A stretch of 64,000 nt of DNA from Calamus simplicifolius (taxonomy: Eukaryota > Streptophyta > Magnoliopsida > Arecales > Arecaceae), in NCBI GenBank assembly GCA_900491605.1, contig UESW01003835.1, positions 1,935,795 through 1,999,794 of the forward strand. The letters run 5' to 3'. The translations under genes were made by a program, and so were the position numbers. Positions 46,418-57,134 of the stretch are shown here, piece after piece (positions within the stretch are counted from its first letter, which is position 1; each line of letters begins with the position of its first letter). The notes below the pieces were generated by a model, which did no database searches, was not told where the DNA came from, and saw nothing but the letters and a program-made list of their open reading frames with translations.

Positions 46418-47372
46418 GGGCTGGTCATAGGTGGCCATAGTCATTTATGGTCCCTAGCCGGCCATCGGGCTGGTCCTAAGCGGCCATAGTCATTTACGGC
46501 CCCTAGCTGGCCCTCGGGCTGGTCCTAGGTGGCCATAGTCCTTTACAGCCCTCGGGCCGGTCCTAGGCGGCCATAGTCATTCAAGGCTCCTGACCGGCTC
46601 TCGGGCTGGTCCTAGGCGGCCATAGTCATTCACGGCCCCAAGCCGGCCCTCGGGCTGGTCCTAGGCGGCCATAGTCATTTACGGCCCCTAGCCAGCCCTC
46701 GGGCTGATCCTAGGCGGCCATAGTCATTTATGGCCCCTAGCCGGCCCTCGGGCCGGTCCTAGGCGGCCATAGTCGTTCAAGGCTCCTAGCCGGCCCTTGG
46801 GATAGTCCTAGGCGGCTGTAGTCGTTCAAGGCCCCTAGCCGGCCCTCGGGCTGGTCCTAGGCGACCATAGTCATTTACGGGCCCTAGCCGGCCCTCGGGC
46901 TGGTCCTAGGCGGCCATAGTCATTTACGGCCCCTAGCCGGCCCTCGGGCCGGTCCTAGGCGGCCATAGTCATTTACGGCGCCTAGCCGGCCCTCGGACCG
47001 GTCCTAGGGGGCCATAGTCGTTCAAGGCTCCTAGCCGGCCCTCGGGCTGGTCCTAGGCGGCCATAGTCGTTCAAGGCCCCTAGCCGGCCCTCGGGCTGGC
47101 CCTAGGCGGTCATAGTCATTTACGGCCCCTAGCCTGCCCTCGGGCCGGTCTTAGACGGTCATAGTCGTTCAAGGCTTCTAGCCGGCCCTCGGGCTGGTCC
47201 TAAGCGGCCATAGTCGTTCAAGGCCCCTAGCCGGCCCTCGGGCTGGTCCTAGGCGGCCATAGTCGTTCACGGCCCCTAGCCGGCCCTCGGGCTGGTCCCA
47301 GGCGGCCATAGCCATTCAAGGCTCCTAGCCGGCCCTCGGGCTGGTCCTAGGCGGCCATAGTCATTTACGGCC
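46418..47372 (+). repeat. E3 tandem array B, period 49 bp, about 19 copies
   Basis: Same unit as in E2 (ggtcctaggcggccatagtc), separated from array A by the same 12-bp joint. 47373-47686 is spacer up to the antisense gene stop. Confidence 0.95.
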
Positions 47373-47686
47373 CACAGGTGGCCTTGCTGGCGCTTAACAC
47401 CTAGTCGATCCTAGGCTAGCGCTGGGTGATTCTAAAAGAAACTCTTTAAGACGACGCGACGGACCCCTTATATAATTTTAGAATGAATAACACTAGCAAA
47501 GCACTAAGCATAGACAAGAAGATAGGAATTATTGGACTTTGAAATGATTATAGGTTAATAAAACCAATCTAAACATAGAACCAACACATAAAATTACCTG
47601 ACAACAGAATTTCATTACTAAAACATTGTCATACAAGAAGCCAATCTTGGCTGAACCACAGAAACAGGAAAAAGAGGGGCTCAAAA

Positions 47687-50045
47687 TCAAGACCCTGAGG
47701 ACTCTGACTCATCCTCCGAATCATCACCCACGGGCTGAATGCTATCGAGGTCGCCCAGCTTGTAGACTTGTGAAATTTTCTTCTTGAACTTTTTGAAGCC
47801 CTTGGCGAAAGCATCCACGGCTGCCTCACTACATTCTGCCGCAAATTCGGCGGAATTCTTGTAGGACTCCATAGCCTGCCGGGCTCTCAAATCAGCGGCG
47901 CTAACTCGGAGAACAGCCTCAGCTTGGGCAGCCATTACTCTCTCTCTAGCTTGGACTTCAGCAGAAATTAATTTGGATAAGGTTTCTCTCATCTCATCTT
48001 CAGCGGAAGCCAGCTTCCCTTCAACAGAAATCAGTCGCTCCTCCGTGGGGGCTAGTCTCTCTTTTGCAGCCCTAGTTTCTAATTCAAGCAACTCAGCTCT
48101 ATCTTCTGCAGCCACAGCTCTCTCCTCAGCTTGGGTCACCTTGAGAAGGGTGTTCCCCAACTTCTCCTCAGTCAGCCCTAACCTTGATACAGTCTCGGCT
48201 AATTTGGCCTCAACCTCTTCAATCCGGGCTTTCAAGGCCTGATTTTCTCCCTCAGCAGTCTTCAGTGAGTCGGATGCTGCGAGCTCCCGAGCCTTGGCCT
48301 CGGACAACTCTTGAGTTAACCCACTCACTTGGGCCTTGAGGGCATCCAATCCGGGCAAACTCTGGTTCCGTTTTCCCTTGAGACAAGCATCTCGAAAGAC
48401 AAATGCACTATTGGACGCCTGCAAAATAGGAAGTTAATTGAGAAAAGAAGGAAAAAGAGAAAAGAAGGGAGTAAAATAAAAAGCTGAAAAATCTCCTAGA
48501 ATCACCTGGAGGATGGTAGTAAAGAAAGTATCAAAAGGATGTCTCCAATGGTTGACGACAAAGTTCGGCCTGGAGGTTGGGCAAGGGGGAACGACTAAGT
48601 AGCCGTTCGGCCAGACGTCCTCGGCATGTCGCATTGGTCCCAGGCGGCCGGTTGGGACCGTCCTCATGAGCAGGTGTCTCTGCCCTCTCCTGAGGTAAAT
48701 GAACCTCCAAAAATTGATCGTCGTTGGCCTCTCGTGCTAGTGGTGTCGCCGTCCTTTCATCTGGCACAGCTTCACCTTCGACTTCAGGGGAGGGCGGGGA
48801 GCTCTCCCTCGTTGGCTCCTCTCAAGCCTCAGATAGAGGGACCCCTATGGGTAACTCTTTCGGGGCCTCGGCTGGCGGAACCTCTGTTACCAGCCCCACG
48901 GCACGAGGGTCCCCTCTCTTCAGGCCCCCCACTAATGTAACTTCAAGGGAGGAAGGTTGAGCCACTCCACCCGGCAGTGGATCATCCCCTGCTACCTGTC
49001 TGGACTTCTTGAGCCCTCTTTTCACTGGACCCTCGTCCGCTTTCCTTTTCCTTAGAGCCTCTGACAGAGACTTGGTGGAGAACCGCATTTCTGCATCAAA
49101 GGAGCAAAAAGTCAGAAAACAAAGGCAATAAAACAAACAAGAACAAGACAAAAAGTCATATGAAAAACCTATATACAAACACACATGCAGTGAACAAAAC
49201 AGGGAATGAAAAGGAAGAAAGGAAAGAATTGGTCGACAGTCGAAAACGGTAGCGCTCACCGGGGGTCGGTGAGGGCGCCACTGATGCTGCTAAGGCTTCA
49301 CGAAGGTTGCCCTCCGACAGTAGCTCTGTGCAAGGGGGAATGATAGAGGACAGGAGGGCCTGGAAAAGTTCTCGGTCCCTTTCCTCAATACTGGAATTTT
49401 ATTGGGGCTGGTGTCGGGACTATTCCAAGAGGTCTTTATCTTTTCACCATGGACATAGAAGAAACGTGACTTCCACCCTTTTATTTTAGAGGGCAAGTCT
49501 AATTTGAGGACCCTCTTTGGACGAGAAACAAAACTCCACCAGCCACTTTCGGAGACATTTCTAAGTTTATACAAAGCTCGAAACAAGGAAACTCGAGCAG
49601 GAGCGCCATGGAAATAGCATAGTACTAAGAATGCATATATAATACGAATGGAATTTGGAGTCAGCTGGGCAGGAATTAAGTTATACCTATTTAAAAGATT
49701 CAAAAAGAAAGGATGAAGAGGGAGGCGGAGTCAACCCTTGAGGAATTCTTCATATAGGGCGACTCCTCCTCCCCGCCCACTAGTGACCTTGTCACCAAAC
49801 CAAGGAGCGGACAAACAGACGCTGTCGGGAATTCCATATTGAACCCTAATTCTCTGAATGTCAGGCTCTTTCAAGACAAAACGTATTCCCCCCGGGCCCG
49901 CAGAACTACGTCCAGAGGGAGAGGTCGAATGTGGCGGAGGGGGTGAAACCCTAGAAACCGGAGAAACAGGCCTGTCTACGGAGGGAGGAACCTCACTCGA
50001 TGGGACCTGGCTGATGGAGTCTCACTCGAATGAACCCCACCCAAT
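47687..50045 (-). pseudogene. E3 antisense gene: Transposase_28-like N-terminus, coiled-coil C-terminus, two introns
   Basis: Minus strand. Exon 1, from about 50045 to 49260: Pro/Ser-rich start, IRVQYGIPDS, GGVALYEEFLKG, RLPLHPFFLNLLNRY, IPAQLTPNSIRI, FRALYKLRNVSES, WKSRFFYVHG. Intron 49259-49091 (gtgagc...gatgcag). Exon 2, 49090-48506: RFSTKSLSEALRKRKADEGP, later a stop near 48824; its last frame ends FDTFFTTILQ. Intron 48505-48419 (gtgatt...ttttgcag). Exon 3, 48418-47687: SAFVFRDACLKGKRNQ, a long heptad-rich coiled coil, then AAVDAFAKGFKKFKKK and an acidic tail. Exon 3 is fully open (about 243 codons). A TGA follows FLKG in exon 1. S1 removed the 5' end. Role unknown; a regulator or RNA/protein-binding partner of the element is a guess. 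Confidence 0.75.
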
Positions 50046-50050
50046 AGAAC

Positions 50051-51449
50051 TGTTGGTCCAGATAGCAACCCAAGAGGGGGGGTGAATTGGGTTTTTCAAA
50101 AAATTAAACTCCTTTGAAAGATAACCCCCAGCGGAAATAAAAACTTAGATTCACAGATTTAAAACTCAGCAACTATAAATAGAGAGTTAAGATAAAGAGA
50201 CAATCACGGCAAACACAATAGATTTTATAGTGGTTGGTGTACCTACACCTACGTCCACTCCCAAGTACCTCTTGGGTCCACACTATAATCAAACTGATTA
50301 CAGCAGAGTTGTTTTGCAAGCTCACAACTCGAACTTGTTGTTTTCCCGGGTGCACAACGAACCCAGCTGGTTTTCAAGGCTCACCAGCACAAAACCTTAA
50401 AACCACAAGCTAATGCTTGCACAAGGCTAACAGCCTCAACTGAATCAATCACCAGATTGACCCAGCAAAAGTATTTGATTTTACAAAAGCAAACTGCTCC
50501 TTCAATGAGCAAATATACAATAATGAAACAATAAATAGAGATTAGGAACCAAAGCCTGATTCGAAGATCTTGGTGGCTTCTTCCTTCTCTTCCTTTGAAT
50601 GGATCTTCCTTTGAATAGACTCTTGAGGCTCAGAAGATTAAAAAATAGGGCTTCTTCCTTCTCGTGAGATTTCTTCTAAATAGAACAGCAAAGGCTTGGA
50701 ATCTCTTTCTCTTCTTTTGGGGAATGAGTATGATCTTTCCTTACAGGTTTTCCCTCTTTTCTTTTCTGATAGATCTCAAAGATTTTCTCTATTCTTTTCT
50801 TTTTGCCTCTTTCTTCTCTTTTCCTCTCTTGTTTTTGGGATGCAATCAACCCTCTTCTTATAGATCTGATTAATCCACAAATAGTATGAAACTATCCGTT
50901 AGAAGCAAGTGAAAAAGGATTAGATCCATAAATAACAATAGCCGTTGGGATTAAAATAGATAAAGATAAAGTTTAGAGTTGTTCTGACAGTTCTGGAGCC
51001 GTGTCTGACATTCTGGAGTCGGCTCTGGCTTTTCTGGAGTCGGCTCTAACTCGAAATTATTTAATCCGCTCAATCTGGAGTCGTCTCTGACTTTTCTGGG
51101 GTCGACACAAAATTCTTCTGGAGTCGACTCTAGCAGTCTGGGAGTCGACTCTAAGTCATGGCCTGAAAATTCAACGTTCTGTTGTTTCTGATAGAGTCGG
51201 CTCTCACAGTCCCGGAGTCGACTCTAAGTCCGTACCATTTTTCGGAGTCGGCTCTGTGATTCCATGTGTCGACTCTAATGTCTGCAGTCTTACCTTGACA
51301 TTAGATTCAAACCAGAACTTGATTTTCCTTCTTGATTTTGATCATCAAATAGACTTATAATCTGAAAAACTTAATCAAAATCATTAGTAACATCAAATGT
51401 TATACTCAAATAGTTTTGTTAATCATCAAAATCCTCAATTGGGTCAACA
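50051..51449 (-). repeat. S1 3' LTR (1399 bp)
   Basis: In element orientation it starts tgttgacccaattgagg and ends ctggaccaaca. It carries about eleven degenerate copies of gagtcgactct (50995-51290) upstream of a TATA candidate at 50867-50872. It is clearly similar to the 5' LTR but with many small differences. Confidence 0.92.
50867..50872 (-). promoter_or_regulatory. TATA candidate in S1 LTR
   Basis: atctataagaagagg on the minus strand; the same word occurs at 59570-59575 in the other LTR. Confidence 0.5.
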
Positions 51450-51465
51450 ATCTCCCCCTTTTTGA
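51450..51465 (-). promoter_or_regulatory. S1 polypurine tract
   Basis: The minus strand reads tcaaaaagggggagat directly before the 3' LTR. Confidence 0.85.
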
Positions 51466-52153
51466 TGATGACAAAAACTTTGAGTATATGTATTAAGAAA
51501 TTCATTTGAATTGAGAATTATAGACATTGTTAAAGCTTAGAGACTTTCTAATAGATAATTTGATGCCAATATTCAAGATGAATAAAAATAAACAAAACTT
51601 GACATCAATCAAAATGATTTGACTTTTATATGAAGAAACTTATTAAGCTCCCCTTGCATTGAATAGCTCCCCCTATGTAGATAATCTGAATTCTTCCTAA
51701 AAATTCTCAGAATTGTTCTTCATTTTCTTTCTCTTTCTCTTTCTTTATATGTCTTTCTTATATGCATATACATTTATCTCTCCTTTTTTGTTATCAACAA
51801 TAAGGTGAGTTTAAAAACAATAGAGAGTGTACTTAGAGCGAGAATGTTGATTCGAATAAACATAAGGATAGAAACTTATTCATTGACATTCACTCAAGGA
51901 TAAATTTGTAATAAAAGTGCAACATTCATTCAACCATTTGTATTCCAAAGCAAGATCCATTACATGTATTCTAAAATGAAGATTTAAGTATGTAAATCCT
52001 AGATACATGCTAAGAAAGAAAGCAAGAAATCCTAAGATACAACCTAGGATTGAAACACAAAATCAAATATGCTTATACACAATTTTCTTTAAATGTCCAA
52101 TCATTTCCATAACATCATCTTTTTGGGTCTTCTTAAAGCTTTCAAGACATGCT
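51466..52153 (-). other. S1 untranslated region between ORF3 and polypurine tract
   Basis: AT-rich, with agctcccccta and agctccccttg words at about 51655-51675 that are purine tracts on the minus strand, possibly secondary polypurine tracts. No gene seen. Confidence 0.6.
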
Positions 52154-53447
52154 TCAATTTGAGAGACAAGGTCGATATCTTTCTTCAGTTGACTTGTAGC
52201 ATGAAGAACTTTCCAGAACCGTCCGCAATGCCTTCCATCCTTTCAAAAATTTATGAAGATCAGTGCTAAAGGATTCGACGGAATTGCTAATTGAAAAAGA
52301 AATCATGTCAAGTCTTGAATTAATCTCATCCTTTAATTGATTGAACTCCTCTCTTAATTTACACATATCATTTGTTCTTACACTGTCATACTCAGCCAGT
52401 AAAGCCCTGAGCTGACCAAGTTGTTCCTCAGAAAATCTTTCTGATGCCATTGCTGACTGATGTGGAAGTTGAGAGCTAGGTCCAGCTTCTGAGGGTCCAG
52501 CAGATGGTCCAGAGGTCCAGCAGAAGAAGGTCCAGCAGATGATTCAGGAATGTCTTCTCCTCTGACTTCCTCAACTCTAACTTCTTTAGCTCTGGCCTCA
52601 TGTCCTCTTTTAATCCAGTTTCATTTTTTTTCTAAAGCCCATTCGGTGAATAGTAGAGACACTATAGTAATCTGTATGTCTTAACTTTCTTAGTGGCTCA
52701 TTGTCCATTATAAGTACACCTTGGCTTCTGAATACCAATGTTAAAACCATACCATAAGGTAATGTAGATCTCTTTTAGTAGCTGCCTCTGCCATATATCC
52801 TATCATCATTTCAGCAAGATTTAAAGGTCTACCAGTGAGTATGCAGTCCATCAATAAAATGTCTCGCTCCGAGACATATTCAAATCTTCCGATTTAGGGA
52901 AAAGAATCCTTCCACATATATTATGAAGTAATCTGAGTTCCAAATTAAGTTGATTTGCCAAGATTTCCTCAAACTCAGAAACTTCTCTCCCTAACATCCT
53001 TGACAGTGCTCCTCCTCTATCTTCATGATGATATTCAACAAGTCCAACAGTAGGCATTTCCAATAAATTACCAAGGGATTCGGCTGTGATGATTACTTTT
53101 GTTCCTCTTACAACACTTACTAAACCTCCCTCTCCTCTACTTAAATCATTATAAAACTCTCTTACTAGGGCAGGGTAGGTAGGGATATCCAAAGAGCAGA
53201 CCTTCTCCCATCCCATTTCTTTCAACAATCGCCCAATAGCAAACCTTCCGAAATAAAGAAGTTGAAATAACTTTTCTTCCGGTTGTAATGGCCTTACCAG
53301 CTAATTGGTCGACTCTTGGAGAAGATGGTGAGGGTGGAGAGTCATCTTGAGTGGCAGATGAAGAAATGACGAAGGTTGCCTCCGATTTGAACGGCGCTTC
53401 GTCGGAACAGTCGAACCACCAATGATTCCACGCCTTTTGGGAGCCAT
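52154..53447 (-). pseudogene. S1 ORF3: Transposase_32-like domain and coiled coil, downstream of pol
   Basis: A start at 53447 reads MAPKRRGIIGGSTVPTKRR, a basic, possibly nuclear-targeting N-terminus. After frame errors the central part (53228-52851) contains KEMGWEKVCSLDIPTYPALV, REFYNDLSRGEGG, VRGTKVIITAESLGNLLEMP, which resembles the plant 'putative plant transposon protein' family (Transposase_32). A stop-rich stretch follows (about 52850-52500). The C-terminal part (52450-52154) has EEQLGQLRALLAEYDS and REEFNQLKDEINSRLDMI, likely a coiled coil. Sireviruses often carry an ORF here, sometimes called envelope-like, but I see no membrane segment. Function unknown. Confidence 0.65.
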
Positions 53448-53944
53448 TGGATTCGATTGGAATGAGTAATCAAGGGTTTTGAGGGATTTGGAGAGTTTGG
53501 AATCAGTTTGGAATAGTTTGAAAATGGTTTAGGAGACGATAGAAATCGTTTGGGGTCGACTCCGCCCTTTTTATTTTGACCTAGTTCCACTTAGAGTCGA
53601 CTCCCGAAAATGAGGTGTCGGCTCCGAACCAGAGAATCTGTCAGCGCCCGAATTAGAGTCGGCTCTACAGAAGCCAGAGTCGGCTCTAATTGCCCAGACA
53701 GAACATCAAAATAAGAGGTGTCGACTCCACAAACTGAGGTGTCGACTCCACAATAGTTTCAGTGAAAAATTCGAATTTCAAGGATCTGAAACTAATCAAA
53801 TTAATCATCAAACTCTAGATAAGTTCCTTAACAATTGGGGAAACAATAAATCAACTTTCTAGATAAATTTCCTTATTGGACATAGAGGATTTTCAAGAAA
53901 TTATAGAAGTCTAGATAGTTGTTGTCCTTAAGAGTTTCAGAAAA

Positions 53945-55121
53945 TTATTCTAAAGGATCACAAACTCCTAATTCTCCTCTAAGATAGCAAAATCTCTCCT
54001 CACTCAAGGTTTGGTAAAAATATCAGCTAATTGATCATTAGTATTAACATATTCAAGACAAACATCTTTGTTAGTTACATGTTCTCTAATAAAGTGATGT
54101 CTAATTTCAATGTGTTTAGTTCTTGAATGTTGAATTGGATTTTTAGTTAGATTGATAGCACTAGTATTATCACATTTAATAGGTATTTTATCAAGTGTGA
54201 TACCATAATCTTCAAGTTGTCGCTTAATCCAAAGGATTTGAGCACAGCAACTTCCAGCTGCAACATACTCTGCCTCAGCAGTGGATAATGCAACCGAATT
54301 TTGCTTCTGCTAAACCAAGAGATTAAGTTACTTCCTAAAAGTTGGCATACCCCACTTGTACTCTTTCTATCTAATTTACAACCAGCATAGTCAGAATCAG
54401 AATAAGCAATCAATTTTAAGGTTGAGTCTCTAGAATACCATAATCCTACATTTTTAGTTCCATTTAAGTATCTAAAGATTCTTTTAACAGCAAGTAAATG
54501 TGATTCTTTAGGATTAGATTGATATCTTGCACATAAGCAGACAGAAAACATGATATCTGGCCTACTTGCAGTTAGATAAAGAAGTGATCCAATCATACCT
54601 CTGTAATGCTTCTGATCTACTTTCTTACCTACTTCATCCTTGTCCAGCTTGCATGAGGGACTCATTGGCGTACCAAGAGGTTTAGCAGATTCCATACCAA
54701 ATTTCTTGAGTATTTCCTTTGTATACTTTGTTTGGTTAATGAAAATTCCCGCTTTCTCTTGTTTGATTTGAAGTCCAAGGAAGAAGTTTAGTTCTCCCAT
54801 CATGCTCATCTCGAATTCTCCCTGCATTAGCTTAGCAAATTCTTGACAAAGGAGATTGTTAGTAGCACCAAATATAATGTCATCAACATAAATTTGAACG
54901 ATTAATAAATCCTTTCTTTTCTTTTAAAAACAAGGTTTTATCAACATTTCCTCTAGAAAAGTCATTTTCAATTAAAAATTTACTTAATCTATCATACCAA
55001 GCTCTAGGTGCTTGCTTTAAACCATAAAGTGCTTTGTGTAGTTTGAAGACGTGGTTTGGAAATTCATGATCTTCAAAACCAGGAGGTTGTTCAACATAAA
55101 CTTCCTCATTTATAAAACCAT
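53945..55121 (-). pseudogene. S1 pol end: RT C-terminal half and RNase H
   Basis: Minus strand. A YVDD-containing motif (IYVDDIIFGATNNLL pattern) is at about 54895-54855 with a break in the flanking frame. An open part, 54827-54147, has MSMMGELNFFLGLQIKQEK, KPLGTPMSPSCKLDKDE, YRGMIGSLLYLTASRPDIMF and YSDSDYAGCKLDRKSTSG. Right after ISWFS a one-base loss (about 54308) shifts the frame out of the RNase H ending. The last part, ending at the stop 53945-53947, is readable in the original frame (YVNTNDQLADIFTKP) with another error. RNase H is therefore inactive in this copy. Confidence 0.88.
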
Positions 55122-55204
55122 TTAGAAATGCACTTTTAANAAACCAGGAGGTTGTTCAACATAAACTTCCTCATTTATAAAACCATTTAAAAATGCACTT
55201 TTAA
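55076..55204. other. Assembly join: single N between two 64-bp copies
   Basis: 55076-55139 and 55141-55204 are the same 64 bp with one difference (g/a), with one N between them at 55140. This is what is left when two overlapping contig ends are joined without merging. Confidence 0.85.
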
Positions 55205-56165
55205 CATCCATTTGAAATAAGTTGAAATTCATATGACATGCAAATGCAAGTAGTAGCCTAATGGCTTCTAATCTAGCAACAGGTGCAAAGGTTTCATCAA
55301 AATCTATACCTTCTTCCTGATTATATCCTTTTGCAACTAATCTAGCCTTATTTCTAATTACCAAGCCATTTTCATCCAATTTATTTCTAAAAACCCATTT
55401 AGATCCTATTATAGGGTGGTTTTTAGGTCTGTCTACTAGGGTCCAAACTTGGTTCCTAGTGAATTGGTTTAACTCTTCCTGCATTGCTAACATCCAATAA
55501 CTATCTTTCTCAGCTTCCTCTATAGTTTTAGGTTCTATATGAGATACAAATGCAAGATGATTATTGATATTTCTCATTGATGATCTAGTCCTTACACCTT
55601 GAGATGGATCACCTATGATTAGGTCTTTAGGATGACCATAAGCATATCTCCAATCTCTAGGTAGATCTTTATCATTATGAGCAGTATCAATACCATCATC
55701 CTTAGGTGAGTCATCATCCTTAGCTTCAGGTTCTTGATCTGAAGATACATTTAATTTTTCAATACCTCTTTCAATCAAAGATGTATCTTCCTCATCATCA
55801 ATTTTATCTGAACTTGATGCTAAAGACTCATCAAACACTATATGAATGGATTCTTCTACAACTAAGCTTCTCTTATTAAATACTCTATATGCCTTGCTAG
55901 ATGTAGAATATCCTAGGAAAATACCTTCATCAGACTTTGCATCAAACTTCCCAAGATTATCCTTTCCATTGTTATGAATAAAGCATTTACAACCAAATGC
56001 ATGAAAATAACCTAAATTTGGTTTCCTATTATGCCATAGTTCATAGGGAGTCTTCTTAAGGATAGGTCTAATCAGGGCTCTATTTAGGATGTAACATGCT
56101 GTGTTTATAGCTTCCGCCCAAAAATATTTTGGAAGTTGGCTTTCACATAGCATGGTACGGGCCAT
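55122..56165 (-). pseudogene. S1 pol middle: integrase end and RT N-terminal half, broken by an N
   Basis: Open for 347 codons: LPKYFWAEAINTACYILNRA (integrase), FHAFGCKCFIHN, an acidic linker (DDEEDTSLIERGIEKL, AKDDDSPKDDG), then RT: AMQEELNQFTRNQVWTLVDR, GSKWVFRNKLDENGLVIRNK, KARLVAKGYNQEEGIDFDET, FQMDVKSAFLNGFINEEVYV. The frame ends at an ambiguous base (55140), beyond which the same 64 bp is repeated. The break is thus most likely an assembly effect, not a mutation. Confidence 0.9.
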
Positions 56166-57134
56166 GTCTTCTAAAGTCCTATTCTTTCTTTCTACAACTC
56201 CATTTTGTTGGTGTCCTAGGTGCTAAAAGTTATGATGTATGCCTTTTTCAAAACAGAATTTTTCAAATAAGTGATTTTCAAATTCAGTTCCATGATCACT
56301 TCTAATAGACACTATGGTAGTGTTTTTCTCATTTGTGACTTTCTTAACGAATTTCAGGAATATTGAGAAAGTCTCATCTTTGTGAGCCAAAAACATTACC
56401 CAAGTGAATCTAGAGTAATCATCTACTATCACTAGACCATATTTCTTTCCTCCTAGACTTGTGGTTCTAGTAGGTCCAAAAAGGTCCATGTGTAGTAGCT
56501 CTAGTGGCCTAGTAGTTGAAACAATATTCTTAGATTTGAAAGAAGTTCTTGTTTGTTTTCCAAATTGACATGCATCACATATTCGATTATTTTCAAAATT
56601 TAAGCTAGGAATACCTTTAACTAGATCCATTTTCAATAGTTTAGAAATTAGGTGTGTGCTTGCATGACCTAATCTACGGTGCCATAGCCAACCAATCTCA
56701 TTCATCTTAGCATTATTAGCAACTAAGCAATGATTACTTGGAGATAAATTACTCAAATCAATTAAGTACACATTGCCATAACGTTTACCAACAAGAATAA
56801 TGCTATTATCAATGGGATTAGTAACAGTGCAAACAGAAGCTTCAAAGGAAACTTTGAAACCTTTATCACACAGTTGGCTAATACTTATCAAATTATGTTT
56901 AAGTCCATCGACATATAAAACATTATCAATATGAGTAGATGGAGTAATTTGAATCTTACCAATACCCATGATATGGCCTTGACCATTATCACCAAAAGTA
57001 ACTACTCCACCTCTTTTTGATTCAAGGGTGATGAATTGATCTTTGTCACCCGTCATGTGTCTTGAGCAACCACTATCCAGGTACCATTTTCTTTTCAGTC
57101 TGATGGCTGCAAGACACTCCTGCAAAACATTCAT
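56166..57134 (-). pseudogene. S1 pol start: protease, GAG-pre-integrase and integrase core
   Basis: Open from 57134 to 56223: KRKWYLDSGCSRHMTGD (Copia protease, active-site DSG), WLWHRRLGHASTHLISKLL and ICDACQFGKQTR (zinc-binding HHCC), LLHMDLFGPTRTTSLGGKKY (first Asp), VDDYSRFTWVMFLAHKD, IVSIRSDHGTEFENHLFEKF (second Asp). A TAG follows HHNF at 56241-56239 and a small deletion lies beside it; after that QQNGVVERKNRTLEDMARTM carries the catalytic Glu. The ATG at 57134 overlaps the gag stop as ATGA. Confidence 0.9.

Larger units (their letters stand above)
37182..50050 (+). mobile_element. E3: sister copy of E2, 5'-truncated and cut at its right by S1
   Basis: Truncated LTR 37182-38104, primer site, gag-pol to 43587, array A, array B and the antisense gene, which stops at 50050 where a Copia LTR begins. 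The order and sequence follow E2 closely. Its own 3' LTR is not in the window, and the 5' truncation removes the target duplication, so its insertion event cannot be dated from LTRs. Confidence 0.9.

Noticed and set aside
50046..50050. agaac as S1 target duplication
   Set aside because: No matching copy follows the other LTR, which runs into S2, so a duplication cannot be claimed.
52154..53447. ORF3 as a viral-type envelope gene
   Set aside because: No signal peptide or membrane segment visible; the centre looks like a plant transposon-associated domain.
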